A stretch of 64,000 nucleotides of DNA, taken from contig NC_018020.1 of the NCBI RefSeq assembly GCF_000266885.1, positions 1,550,001 to 1,614,000 on the forward strand, written 5' to 3'. The position numbers and the translations under genes are program-made. The stretch is from Turneriella parva DSM 21527 (GTDB lineage Bacteria; Spirochaetota; Leptospiria; Turneriellales; Turneriellaceae). The notes beneath the pieces are model-generated. The model was not told the origin of the DNA. It was given only the letters and a program-made list of their open reading frames with translations, and made no database searches. This document shows positions 19,027 to 27,030 of the stretch, piece after piece; positions within the stretch are counted from its first letter, which is position 1; the number at the start of each line of letters is the position of its first letter.

Positions 19027-20942
19027 AATTTTACCCGTATCGCCGCTTTGTAGCTATTCGAGACCGAAGTCTCTTCGAATGTGGCGCCGGTTTTTTCAGC
19101 ACGTCTGCGAAGTGTTTCAGCGCCTTTGCCGCTGTGGTTCTTGCGGGCTTTTGATTTTCCGGTGAGCGAGATTTCGAGACCGGCGGCATTCATCTCAATT
19201 TGCCAGACAGCGCTGCCGGCGCCATATTTAAGGTTATTGTTGCAGAGCTCTTGCAGCATCATACAAAGTTCGAGCTTCACTTCATTAGTGAGTAGTGCCC
19301 TGCGCTCTATATTCGCCCCTTCTTCGCGGGTCTTGTTCGAGATACGAATATCGACCGGTCGTTTCGCCATCTGGTAACGGCGCAGCAATATCAGGTTGAT
19401 GCCTGAAATAAAGTCGTCCATAGCCAGCTGAAGGTCTTCGAGAAACAAGAGTTCGGTGCGCAGCGAAGCAATGGTACCCGCCACGCGGTGGTCGAGCCGC
19501 TGAATGTCTTTTTTAATCCCCCGCGCGCGCATATCTTTCACCAGCGCCTCAAGCCCCAGCTTGATGTCCGTCAGGTTGCCGCCGAGGCTGTCGTGAAGAT
19601 TGGCCTCAATTTGTTTTCGTTGGCTCTCGAGTGCTTTGCGGCTGCTCTCGAGCCGTTCGTGCATGTCGCTGTTGTGGCTTTCGAGAGCGGCGTGCGCGTG
19701 AGCCAGCGAGCCCGACTGAAAGAGCGCAAAGAGCGCGAATCCCATAGAGAGAAAACTGCCGGCTACCGTATGCGTCGCAAAGAGATAAACCGCATAGATA
19801 GTGAGCGCAAAGAGAAAGAGCAACCCCGTGCCGAGTAATCTCGAACCGGGTCGACGCGCGCGTATGGCGATGATCGCGCTGCGCATACAGATGATCGCGG
19901 TCAGACCGCCGACGCCGCCGTAATAAAATACGTTATAGCGCATAAAATATACCGGGGATAAAAATACTGCAAGCACCACGAATATCGCCGCGTTCGCCCA
20001 GAAAATCAGTCGCAGACGCGCGCCGATAGTGCCCGCATAAAGCCGCCCGGTAAATTCCATGACGAGCGGTGGCAAGAGGTATGCAATGATCGAGGCTATG
20101 CGTGAATGCAGCGAGAGTTCAACTTCGGGCAAAAACAGACTAATCGACTGCTCACCGAACAAGAAGGCAAGCAAGAAATAGTTGAGAGCCAGCAGCGCAA
20201 ATACAAATATCGCCCAATCTTTTCGCGTCAGCACAAAAAGAAGCAAGTGGTAGAGCATAATCGCAAAGATGAGCCCGATGCAGAAGAGATCGATCGCGAG
20301 GTAGCGCATACCATATGCCTGCATCGCTGATGCGTAGCCGATCTCGATACCCGCCCGTAACCCGCCCTTGTAGACGAGAAAGTTTGCGACTTGAATGACA
20401 AGATCGAGCCTGTCGTCTGCCGCGCGAAAAAATATCAACGCCGAACGCCGCATTGGCTTGTAATCTTCGGCGCTTTCACCGACCTTGCCCGCTTCTGCCA
20501 GGAGTTCGCCGTTTACATATACCCGGTAGCTCGTGAGCGGTGCGGGAATTCTGAGCGCCACCCGTTTGCCGTGTGCATTGAGTCTGCACCGCAGGCGGTA
20601 GGTGGCGTAACCATAAGAGCCCAACTCTTCGGCGGCGATAATCTGGTGGTTCCAGATGGTGACGGGCTGCATGATGAGGTCGGGTTTTGCCGCGCCGCTT
20701 TCGAAATCTTTGGGCGACAGCAATTTTTTCCAGTAAAACTGCCACGGATAGTCATGCAGCCTGATTGCATCACCCGCATTCAGGTCAATCGTCGGCAGTT
20801 CTGTTGCCGAAGCCGCGATTGCCGATGCAGAAAACAACAGGCCGAACAGAAGAAAAATCAGCTTTCTCAAAAATAAACGTGAGAAAAGATGCCTGGCAGA
20901 AAACGACACATGTCGAATCTGCACAGGCAGCGAATCGATCAA
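19023..20942 (-). CDS. 7TM-type sensor histidine kinase (NarL-system, HisKA_3)
   Basis: The 639-residue kinase has a signal/anchor segment (about 28-45), an extracellular jelly-roll-like domain (about 48-205) of the kind found before 7TM-DISM regions, seven predicted membrane helices (about 215-400), a short coiled coil, and a HisKA_3 dimerisation domain with phospho-acceptor H450 in LHDSLGGNLTDIKLGLE. The ATPase N-box is ELCNNNLKYG. The end of the ATPase domain is short and the G-box is modest (GKGAETLRRRAEKTGA). It overlaps the upstream response regulator by ATGA and is its partner. The signal sensed is unknown; such sensors often bind carbohydrates. Confidence 0.85.
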   Translation of the reverse strand: MIDSLPVQIRHVSFSARHLFSRLFLRKLIFLLFGLLFSASAIAASATELPTIDLNAGDAIRLHDYPWQFYWKKLLSPKDFESGAAKPDLIMQPVTIWNHQIIAAEELGSYGYATYRLRCRLNAHGKRVALRIPAPLTSYRVYVNGELLAEAGKVGESAEDYKPMRRSALIFFRAADDRLDLVIQVANFLVYKGGLRAGIEIGYASAMQAYGMRYLAIDLFCIGLIFAIMLYHLLLFVLTRKDWAIFVFALLALNYFLLAFLFGEQSISLFLPEVELSLHSRIASIIAYLLPPLVMEFTGRLYAGTIGARLRLIFWANAAIFVVLAVFLSPVYFMRYNVFYYGGVGGLTAIICMRSAIIAIRARRPGSRLLGTGLLFLFALTIYAVYLFATHTVAGSFLSMGFALFALFQSGSLAHAHAALESHNSDMHERLESSRKALESQRKQIEANLHDSLGGNLTDIKLGLEALVKDMRARGIKKDIQRLDHRVAGTIASLRTELLFLEDLQLAMDDFISGINLILLRRYQMAKRPVDIRISNKTREEGANIERRALLTNEVKLELCMMLQELCNNNLKYGAGSAVWQIEMNAAGLEISLTGKSKARKNHSGKGAETLRRRAEKTGATFEETSVSNSYKAAIRVKF

Positions 20943-21556
20943 CCCCTATTGTGAACGCGGCCGACCAGCTCGGCGCGGTTATGCACATTGAGCTTTTTGT
21001 AAATGTCTTTCACGTAACCGTGCACCGTCGTGGCGCTGAGCCGCAGTGCCTTCGCGACCTGCGGTATAGTTTTGCCGGCGACCATCAGGTCGAGCACCTG
21101 TTGCAATCTTTCAGAAAGCCCGAAATCGGGCGATTCATGCCGTTGCGATTTGAGCGCCGTCATGACCCTCAGCGCAATCGTTGGGGTGAGTATAGCTCCC
21201 CCTGCTAAAACGGTTTCGATGATCGACTTGAGCTCGCGCCTGTCTGATTTGAGCACATAGCCCACTGCGCCGTTTTCAATCGCTTCGAGAATGAGGCTGT
21301 CAGAATTCATGTTGGTCAGAATCACAATCTTGCCGGCATAGCCGCCGCGCGTGAGCTCGCGTGTGAGGTCGATGCCGGTCATGCCCGGCAGCATCACGTC
21401 GAGCAGCAGAATCTCGGGCAGTTTATCGCTGTCTTCTTTAAGCAGCCCCTCGGCGCTTTGCCACCAGTCGATCTTTGCCGCTGGCAGAAGTTTTTTCAGG
21501 GTAAAGAGCAGGTTGTCTCTGAATTCAGAGTCGTTTTCGACGATGCCAATATGCAT
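20939..21556 (-). CDS. NarL/FixJ-family response regulator
   Basis: From the ATG at 21556 the 205-residue protein has a receiver domain (acidic pair near E7/D9, phospho-acceptor D53 in LLLDVMLPG, Lys in YVLKSDRR) and a LuxR-type HTH (LSERLQQVLDLMVAGKTIPQVAKALRLS plus VHGYVKDIYKKLNVHNRAELV). An alternative start at 21589 adds 11 residues without family support. Translational coupling to the kinase at 19023 defines a two-component system. A CCCCTG-type palindrome lies at 21610-21625, 54 bases upstream, and could be its control site. Confidence 0.88.
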   Translation of the reverse strand: MHIGIVENDSEFRDNLLFTLKKLLPAAKIDWWQSAEGLLKEDSDKLPEILLLDVMLPGMTGIDLTRELTRGGYAGKIVILTNMNSDSLILEAIENGAVGYVLKSDRRELKSIIETVLAGGAILTPTIALRVMTALKSQRHESPDFGLSERLQQVLDLMVAGKTIPQVAKALRLSATTVHGYVKDIYKKLNVHNRAELVGRVHNRG

Positions 21557-21609
21557 AAGGTTTGGTGCCGGGTTTCTCTCAGCGGTCAATAGTTATTGAA
21601 TTTGTATAT

Positions 21610-21625
21610 CCCCCTGTTTGGGGGG
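21610..21625. promoter_or_regulatory. CCCCTG-type palindrome upstream of the response regulator
   Basis: CCCCCTGTTTGGGGGG is an imperfect version of the palindromes at 22374-22389 and 38540-38553. It sits just upstream of the response-regulator start on the minus strand. Confidence 0.35.
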
Positions 21626-21808
21626 TTAGAAGTCATACCCCGCGCCGAGCAAAAAGTAGGTGCTAAATCCCTGGCTGTTCTGGAAAAATCTTCCTTTGGC
21701 AATGGCGCCCGCGACCACCGAAACATCGGGTGTAAGGCGATAACTGAAGGTTGCGCCGAGCGGGGCGGGGGTGAGGTCACTCACAAACCAACCAGGTCGC
21801 AATTGCAT
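21626..21808 (-). pseudogene. Fragment resembling the end of an outer-membrane barrel protein
   Basis: A 60-codon frame ends in FLLGAGYDF, a C-terminal Phe with alternating hydrophobic residues as in beta-barrel proteins, and begins with strand-like LRPGWFVSDL and LGATFSYRLTP. An in-frame stop lies 24 bases upstream of its ATG and there is no SD. Sixty residues is too short for a barrel. The simplest reading is the 3' remnant of a decayed outer-membrane protein gene; a real small protein is possible. Confidence 0.35.
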
Positions 21809-21929
21809 ACTTTCTGCTGTAATAGCATGTCATCTTGCTCTTCTAAAATACCGGGCGCGACGGTGATTGCAAAGTGTAACCTGCACGGCATGTGGAAAAA
21901 ATCTGTGGCGGAGACGCAGTAACACCCGG

Positions 21930-22319
21930 TTAAGTGTTCAGGCGAACGCGTTTGCTGCATTCGGTTTCGGCCTCAGCATCGCCCGAAAAGCGGCAGATCA
22001 GCTGCCCGTTCTTGTATTGCACGACGAGATCAACCGCATCGCAGGCTTTCACGGTGTAGGCGCTCGCGATGAGTCTGTCGTCTGCGTGCGTTTCGGCCCA
22101 GTTTTCCGTCACGATGATCGCGATGCCCTGGCCGTTCTCGGCGATATGGTAGCCATGGGTGATCTGGTAGACGGCCGAAGCGCCGGCATTCTCGTCGCGA
22201 CGCCAGGTTTCACTGCGCGCGGTATGTTCGAGCTTTACGCCCCCCAACAATTCGTAGAGTTCACGCGCCAGAGCGACCAGGTCGTCTTCACTGAGTTTGC
22301 GAAAAACGGAAATTTCCAC
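21930..22319 (-). CDS. Hypothetical soluble protein, 129 residues
   Basis: The frame starts with GTG at 22319 and has codon bias like neighbouring genes. The protein lacks a signal peptide and membrane segments. It mixes helices (LSEDDLVALARELYELLGG) with strands (GIAIIVTENWAE, VDLVVQYKNGQLICRF). I recognise no family. A perfect 16-bp CCCCCTG-AA-CAGGGGG palindrome lies 55 bases upstream, which suggests regulated expression. No SD is obvious. Confidence 0.55.
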   Translation of the reverse strand: MEISVFRKLSEDDLVALARELYELLGGVKLEHTARSETWRRDENAGASAVYQITHGYHIAENGQGIAIIVTENWAETHADDRLIASAYTVKACDAVDLVVQYKNGQLICRFSGDAEAETECSKRVRLNT

Positions 22320-22373
22320 ACGACAGATTCTCTTGATGCGCCTCGTGGGCTACCCACAATTTGAGGCCAGACA

Positions 22374-22389
22374 CCCCCTGAACAGGGGG
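22374..22389. promoter_or_regulatory. Perfect CCCCCTG-AA-CAGGGGG palindrome
   Basis: Sixteen-base palindrome between the TetR gene end and the start of the hypothetical gene at 22319. The same CCCCTG/CAGGGG half-sites recur at 38540-38553 upstream of the cyclase. It could be an operator; a short terminator for the TetR gene is the alternative. Confidence 0.45.
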
Positions 22390-22417
22390 GCAGAAATCAG
22401 AATATCACCCGCGCCGT

Positions 22418-23026
22418 TTATTTTGCCGAGGCAGTACCGTATCGGGCCAGAAATGTGCGCACGATTTCTTTTCTGAACGCAGCTTCGGGGGCAAAGCTCG
22501 GCGCGCCAAAGAATACCTGTGGCCACCAAACGCCGCCACCGATTAGAGAGCCGAAGACTGCCGAGGCGAGCTCGAAGTTGTCGATCTTGAGCCGCTTGTC
22601 TTTGCATGCGGCCTTTAAGAAAGGTATCACGCTGCCGTCAGGGTCATGCACGCTGCCAATTACCTGTTGCGTCAGCTTGTCATTGCGGCCGAGAATTCCG
22701 AACAGCACGCGCATCATGCCAACCCATTGCGGGTTTGCCAGGTTCATGAGTTTTTGTTCAACGAAAGCCGCAAGCTGTGACTCAAGGCTCGCCTTCGGGT
22801 TGTAGGTGATGCGCGGCGTTGCCTTGCAGTCGGCGTTTACCTTTTGCAGCACTGCCTGTAGCAGCAGCTCTTTACTGGCAAAGTAGTTATATACCGTGCG
22901 CTTCGAAGCATCGGCGCGTTCGGCGATGCGGTCCATGCTGGCGAGGTCATAACCCTCTTCGATGAAAACTTCGATAGCAGCAATGAGGATAGAGTCGCGC
23001 TTCAGGTCACGGGCCGCTGCCTGCAT
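22418..23026 (-). CDS. TetR-family transcriptional regulator
   Basis: From the ATG at 23026, preceded by AAAGGGAAAG, the 202-residue protein has an N-terminal TetR helix-turn-helix (DSILIAAIEVFIEEGYDLASM, AERADASKRTVYNYF) and a helical C-terminal ligand domain with the TetR_C-like FGSLIGGGVWWPQVFFG region. A longer in-frame start at 23074 adds 16 unrelated residues. The gene is divergent from a DUF2306 membrane protein whose promoter contains a 15-bp palindrome, so it is likely the repressor of that gene and of itself. The ligand is unknown. Confidence 0.9.
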   Translation of the reverse strand: MQAAARDLKRDSILIAAIEVFIEEGYDLASMDRIAERADASKRTVYNYFASKELLLQAVLQKVNADCKATPRITYNPKASLESQLAAFVEQKLMNLANPQWVGMMRVLFGILGRNDKLTQQVIGSVHDPDGSVIPFLKAACKDKRLKIDNFELASAVFGSLIGGGVWWPQVFFGAPSFAPEAAFRKEIVRTFLARYGTASAK

Positions 23027-23168
23027 GCTTTCCCTTTGTGAGCAACAGAATGCGCCGTACAGCCGATTGCACACTGCACAGGGCAGTACAAATGCTGTCG
23101 CCGGCTTCTTTCGCCCTGCGATGGGCCCACGTGACTTCGGCAGTTTTTTCGGAGTCTGCGAATAATTG

Positions 23169-23197
23169 TTGACAATGTAAACTACACGGTGTAGTAT
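23169..23197 (+). promoter_or_regulatory. Sigma70-type promoter with TetR operator in the spacer
   Basis: TTGACA at 23169-23174 and TAGTAT at 23192-23197 are separated by exactly 17 bases. The perfect palindrome ACTACAC-G-GTGTAGT (23181-23195) fills the spacer and runs into the -10. This drives the plus-strand DUF2306 gene 37 bases downstream and fits repression by the adjacent TetR protein. Confidence 0.75.
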
Positions 23198-23233
23198 ATA
23201 AACAAGGGTTCATGAAACAACCCGGGAGATGCA

Positions 23234-23893
23234 ATGTATTCAGCGACGAAACAACCAGGCCTGCGCGACAGGTATATAATTGTGGGGCTTATCATCTTGA
23301 GCCTTGTGCCGTCTCTGGCTGGTATTGTTCGTGTGGTGTCGCTTGCCGGTGGCGAAACAATCAATGCCGACAATGAGCGGTTTCACGCAGCGCCGCTGCC
23401 GGTTATTTTGCATATCGCGGCCTCGCTGTTCTATTGTCTGGCGGGGGCTTTTCAGTTTGCGCCGGGCTTTCGCGCGAAACACGGCAACTGGCATAGGCAG
23501 AGCGGCAGATTCATCGCCGCAGCGGGCCTTGTTTCGGCAATCACGGGGCTCGTCATGACGCTCACATATTCCGCGGCGGCGAACGACGGCCCCGCGCTGT
23601 TCTATAACCGCTTGATCATAGCGCCCGCAATGGTGGTGTGCCTGCTTGCGGGTGTTTATGCGGTCATGAAGAAAAATCTGCAGAGCCATGGCGCATTTAT
23701 GCTGCGCGCCTATGCATTGGGGCAGGGGGCGGGCACGCAGGTTTTTACTCACATTGGCTACATGCTGCTTGTTGCAACACCCACAGGCCACAGCCGCGAC
23801 GCGATGATGGCGCTGGGGTGGCTTATCAATATCGTAATTGCAGAGTGGATAATCTGGCGCCGCAGACGGCGCGGCCTGGGCAGCATCGGTTGA
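23234..23893 (+). CDS. DUF2306-family membrane protein
   Basis: The 219-residue protein has about seven hydrophobic segments, beginning at residues 14-38. It carries the family pattern FHAAPLPVILHIAASLFYCLAG, a polar FRAKHGNWHRQSGRF loop and histidines in helices, which in related families can bind haem or metal. The function of DUF2306 proteins is unknown. An ATG at 23212 is in another frame. The SD GGGAGA precedes this ATG. Expression is probably controlled by the divergent TetR protein through the palindrome at 23181-23195, which suggests induction by a small hydrophobic compound. Confidence 0.8.
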   Translation: MYSATKQPGLRDRYIIVGLIILSLVPSLAGIVRVVSLAGGETINADNERFHAAPLPVILHIAASLFYCLAGAFQFAPGFRAKHGNWHRQSGRFIAAAGLVSAITGLVMTLTYSAAANDGPALFYNRLIIAPAMVVCLLAGVYAVMKKNLQSHGAFMLRAYALGQGAGTQVFTHIGYMLLVATPTGHSRDAMMALGWLINIVIAEWIIWRRRRRGLGSIG

Positions 23894-23938
23894 CATGAGC
23901 ACAGCGTCGAGTTTGCTGTCGAACCCCTTGCTCTCAAG

Positions 23939-24091
23939 ATGCCCGATGATGCGCCTGTATTTCAGCTGCTGAGGCCAGATGTAGCGATTGTGGTGATGAA
24001 GACGATTGCGACACCGAAAAGGCAGCGTATTGTTACGTGCAATGAGCTCTCACAATTTTCTGAAAAAGAGCCCGTTTCATTAATTCGGTAA
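23939..24091 (+). CDS. Doubtful small open frame, 50 residues
   Basis: The frame of the DUF2306 gene stays open after its stop for 65 codons, up to TAA 24089-24091. An ATG at 23939 would give MPDDAPVFQLLRPDVAIVVM and on to EPVSLIR. It ends two bases before the convergent PAP2 stop. There is no SD and no recognised family. It could be a remnant of a gene or a small protein; I list it only because the gap otherwise holds nothing. Confidence 0.22.
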   Translation: MPDDAPVFQLLRPDVAIVVMKTIATPKRQRIVTCNELSQFSEKEPVSLIR

Positions 24092-24093
24092 TT

Positions 24094-24843
24094 TTACAGT
24101 ACTATCTTATCTAGCGGCAATTGCACGCCTGCCTTAAACAGCACATACATCGATACGACAAAGCCGAGATAGATCACCAAGACGCCGAGACTCAGATATT
24201 CGGGTAACGGCTTCTGGTTGCCGTGCAGGTATGCCCGTCGCTTGAAGTAGAGGCGGTAGATCGCAAACGAGAGCCCGAAGCCCATGACGATATCGGCAAT
24301 AAAATGTTGCTTCATGTAAAGCGTTGAAATAGAAACGAGCGCCGCCATGAACCATGCGATGATGCCGACCCGCGGCCGGTAATGGTATGCGATCATCGAG
24401 GCAAAGAAGGCGTTCGCCACGTGCAGGCTCGGAAAACAATTCACGGGTTTGTCGAGCAGGTAGTTGAGCGCCGTGCCCCACCACAAGAATTCAGATTGTG
24501 TGAGAATTTCAGGTCTTGGGTAGCGCGCCGGCATCACAATAAAGATGGCGACCGAAATGAAATTCACCATGAGGTAACCCTTCGCGACGTAATAAAAGCT
24601 AAACTTGTCGCGCACGATGAATACGGGTAGAAATAAAAAGACATAGACCATCGCGTAGACGAGAATCCAGGTGTGGTTGAAGGGCAGCCAGTAGTCGGCG
24701 GCGATTGCCAGGTTAACAGCGGGCCGGTCGTAGAACAGGTGGTTGACGATCACATAAGGGGGAAAAGCTACCAGTAAAACGATAAATCCTATTTTGGTAT
24801 TTTGCCACAGCGCGGCGAGGTCATCTGTATCTGGAAATTTCAT
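24094..24843 (-). CDS. PAP2-superfamily phosphatase/phosphotransferase (inositol-phosphotransferase-like)
   Basis: The 249-residue integral membrane protein has six hydrophobic segments. The PAP2 active site is split between NCFPSLHVANAF (motif C2, His at about 141) and KQHFIADIVMGF (motif C3, His and Asp). The pattern C-F-P-S-L-H and the topology match the AUR1/inositol phosphorylceramide synthase-type branch better than the soluble acid phosphatases. A role in lipid headgroup transfer or phosphatidate dephosphorylation is likely. It lies downstream of an outer-membrane protein gene on the same strand, with a hairpin between. Confidence 0.8.
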   Translation of the reverse strand: MKFPDTDDLAALWQNTKIGFIVLLVAFPPYVIVNHLFYDRPAVNLAIAADYWLPFNHTWILVYAMVYVFLFLPVFIVRDKFSFYYVAKGYLMVNFISVAIFIVMPARYPRPEILTQSEFLWWGTALNYLLDKPVNCFPSLHVANAFFASMIAYHYRPRVGIIAWFMAALVSISTLYMKQHFIADIVMGFGLSFAIYRLYFKRRAYLHGNQKPLPEYLSLGVLVIYLGFVVSMYVLFKAGVQLPLDKIVL

Positions 24844-24850
24844 AGAGTGT

Positions 24851-24907
24851 GGGGATGTCTAAAAAGTCGCCGCTCAGGCGTAAACTCGCCCTTTTAGACA
24901 TTACCCC
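24851..24907 (-). terminator. Hairpin between the outer-membrane protein and PAP2 genes
   Basis: ATGTCTAAAA (24855-24864) pairs with TTTTAGACAT (24892-24901), extended by GGGG/CCCC after a 2-base bulge, with a smaller hairpin in the loop. It begins 20 bases after the stop of the minus-strand gene at 24928. Confidence 0.5.
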
Positions 24908-24927
24908 GTGTGCAGAAAATTAAAGGG

Positions 24928-25527
24928 TCAGAAGAACGTGCGCACGCCGACGCCGACGACACCGCCCACATTGTATGGGGCAAGCGCTTCGCGCATCATC
25001 GCGAGGTTCACGCCGGCCTCAATATACACGGCCCAGTCTTGTGTCATGTAGAGGTCGACACCAAAGCGAATGCCGCCGTTGAGGCCGCTGGCTTTCAGGC
25101 GCGCGTCGTATTGGTAAGTCAGATCGAGCATCGTGTACGGGCGGGCGATGTTCTTGTAATAGCTGCCGGTGAACATGAGGCCGCCGGTGAACATCCAGAA
25201 AAATGCATAGTTCGATGTCGCAAAGCTGCCGCTCGGCTGGTCGCCGGGAAGAGAGCCCGTGATGCCGCCGTGCAGGCGCAACCAATCGGCAACACCGATC
25301 TGCAGGTGGCCGCCGAGAAAGCCATATTGCCCATACGTGCCGGCGCCGAAGCCAAACGCAGTTGCATCGAGTTGAGGATTTTCACCGCGAGGCGGCAGGC
25401 TCGCTGGCGCCGAAGACGCCGCAATAGTGCCCGCATCTTTCGCGGCATTCTTTTGTGCGAAGACCATATTTTGCGCCGCCAGCAGCAGGCATGCAAAAAG
25501 AGTCAGGGTTGTTTTGAGTTTTCTCAT
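24928..25527 (-). CDS. Outer-membrane beta-barrel protein (small)
   Basis: The ATG at 25527 gives 199 residues with a clear signal peptide (MRKLKTTLTLFACLLLAAQ...VFAQ). After a 25-residue linker, the rest alternates short strands rich in Gly and aromatic residues (FGFGAGTYGQYGFLGGHLQI, YTMLDLTYQYDARLKASG, WAVYIEAGVNLAMM), ending in VGVRTFF with a C-terminal Phe, the recognition signal for barrel assembly. It is probably an eight-stranded porin-like or OmpW/OprF-like barrel. A longer in-frame upstream extension overlaps gltA and is not credible. A GTTGAAC-ACTT-GTTCAAC inverted repeat abuts the start codon. Confidence 0.72.
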   Translation of the reverse strand: MRKLKTTLTLFACLLLAAQNMVFAQKNAAKDAGTIAASSAPASLPPRGENPQLDATAFGFGAGTYGQYGFLGGHLQIGVADWLRLHGGITGSLPGDQPSGSFATSNYAFFWMFTGGLMFTGSYYKNIARPYTMLDLTYQYDARLKASGLNGGIRFGVDLYMTQDWAVYIEAGVNLAMMREALAPYNVGGVVGVGVRTFF

Positions 25528-25545
25528 GTTGAACACTTGTTCAAC
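25528..25545 (-). promoter_or_regulatory. Inverted repeat adjoining the outer-membrane protein start
   Basis: GTTGAAC at 25528-25534 and GTTCAAC at 25539-25545 pair around ACTT, directly upstream of the ATG. It would cover the ribosome-binding region and could form a leader hairpin. Confidence 0.35.
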
Positions 25546-25696
25546 TTCAAGAAATGGCGTAAACCCCAAAATCACGCGTTTCGACATTTTCGTTGGGGTA
25601 GGGAGTCCATGATGTTTGCGCAGCATACGGTCGTACCTGTTCATGCAAAGTATAACATTTCCTTGAAAACCTCGGCTTGCTTTGCGTAGTGACTGC

Positions 25697-26989
25697 ATGG
25701 GACAGACTGCTAAACTGATCTTCGAAGGCAAAGAGTACGAACTGCCCGTCGTTAAGGGTACCGAAAACGAACTCGCGATCGACATTTCAAAATTGCGCGC
25801 GCTATCGGGGTTAGTGACCCTCGACGACGGCTTTGTCAACACCGGCTCAACTCTGAGCGGTATCACATTTCTAGACGGCGAAGAAGGTATTCTGCGCTAC
25901 CGTGGTTATGACATCGCCGAGCTCGCAGAAAAGTCAACGTTTCTCGAAGTTGCATATCTTCTCATCTATGGCGATCTGCCGCGTAAACCCGAGTTCGACG
26001 CATTTCGCGAGTCGATTACGCGCCACACGATGATCCATGAAGACCTCAAGCGTCTTTACGATGGTTTCCCCAAAGATTCGCATCCGATGGCGACACTCGG
26101 CTCGATGATCAACACACTCTCAGGGTTTTATACTAAAGAAGCGAGTGACCCGCTCGACCCGGTCGGTCGCGAGCTTTCGATTCACCGCCTGCTCGCAAAG
26201 TCGCCGACGATTGCGGCATTCTCGCACAAGAAGTCGATCGGGCATCCGTTTATGTACCCGAATAACTCGCTCAGCTATGTGGCTAACTTCATACAGATGA
26301 TGTTTTCGGTGCCTGCAGAACGTTACGAAGTTGACCCCGTCGTCGAGCGTGCCCTCGATCTGTTGCTGATTCTGCATGCCGACCATGAGCAGAACTGCTC
26401 TACATCCACCGTGCGGCTTGTCGGCTCGTCGCGCGCGAATGTCTTCGCGGCAATTTCGAGCGGCGTCAATGCGCTCTGGGGGCCGCTGCATGGCGGCGCG
26501 AACCAGGCGGTTATCGAAATGCTGCAGCACATTCAGTCTGAAGGCGGCAACATCAAAAAATTCGTCGAGATGGCGAAAGACAAGAACTCGTCGTTTCGCC
26601 TCATGGGTTTTGGCCACCGCGTTTATAAGAACTTCGACCCGCGCGCGAAAATTATCAAGAAGACGTGCAACGAAGTTCTGCAAAAGCTGGGCGTTAAAGA
26701 TTCGCTGCTCGAAATCGCGATGCAGCTTGAAGAGGCCGCGCTGAAAGACGAGTATTTCGTCGAGCGTAAGCTCTACCCAAATGTAGATTTCTACAGTGGA
26801 ATAATCTATCGTGCCATCGGCATACCGACTGAGATGTTCACGGTCATGTTTGCCCTGGGTCGTATGCCCGGCTGGATAGCGCAGTGGAAAGAGATGATCG
26901 AAAATCCGTCGGCGAAAATTGGCCGACCGCGGCAAATCTACAACGGCAGTACGGTCAGACCGTTTGTGCCGGCAGAGAAAAGAGGCTAA
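25697..26989 (+). CDS. gltA: Citrate synthase (type II)
   Basis: The 430-residue enzyme condenses acetyl-CoA with oxaloacetate at the entry of the TCA cycle. The catalytic trio is visible: His in GPLHGGANQ (about 265), His in GFGHRVYKNF (about 308) and Asp in NVDFYSG (about 363), close to the E. coli positions 264, 305 and 362. The N-terminal LIFEGKEYELPVVKGTENE is typical of Gram-negative hexameric forms. An in-frame TTG at 25682 adds five residues, but the ATG at 25697 fits the family start. A bidirectional hairpin follows. Confidence 0.96.
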   Translation: MGQTAKLIFEGKEYELPVVKGTENELAIDISKLRALSGLVTLDDGFVNTGSTLSGITFLDGEEGILRYRGYDIAELAEKSTFLEVAYLLIYGDLPRKPEFDAFRESITRHTMIHEDLKRLYDGFPKDSHPMATLGSMINTLSGFYTKEASDPLDPVGRELSIHRLLAKSPTIAAFSHKKSIGHPFMYPNNSLSYVANFIQMMFSVPAERYEVDPVVERALDLLLILHADHEQNCSTSTVRLVGSSRANVFAAISSGVNALWGPLHGGANQAVIEMLQHIQSEGGNIKKFVEMAKDKNSSFRLMGFGHRVYKNFDPRAKIIKKTCNEVLQKLGVKDSLLEIAMQLEEAALKDEYFVERKLYPNVDFYSGIIYRAIGIPTEMFTVMFALGRMPGWIAQWKEMIENPSAKIGRPRQIYNGSTVRPFVPAEKRG

Positions 26990-26994
26990 ATCAG

Positions 26995-27025
26995 ATCAGA
27001 GACGCGCTGAACGCGCGTCTCTGAT
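26995..27025. terminator. Bidirectional terminator between gltA and the phasin-like gene
   Basis: Arms 26995-27007 and 27013-27025 are perfect 13-bp complements with a 5-base loop, followed by a T-rich stretch (TCTTATTATTTAT). It serves the convergent gltA and the gene at 27031. Confidence 0.8.
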
Positions 27026-27030
27026 TCTTA

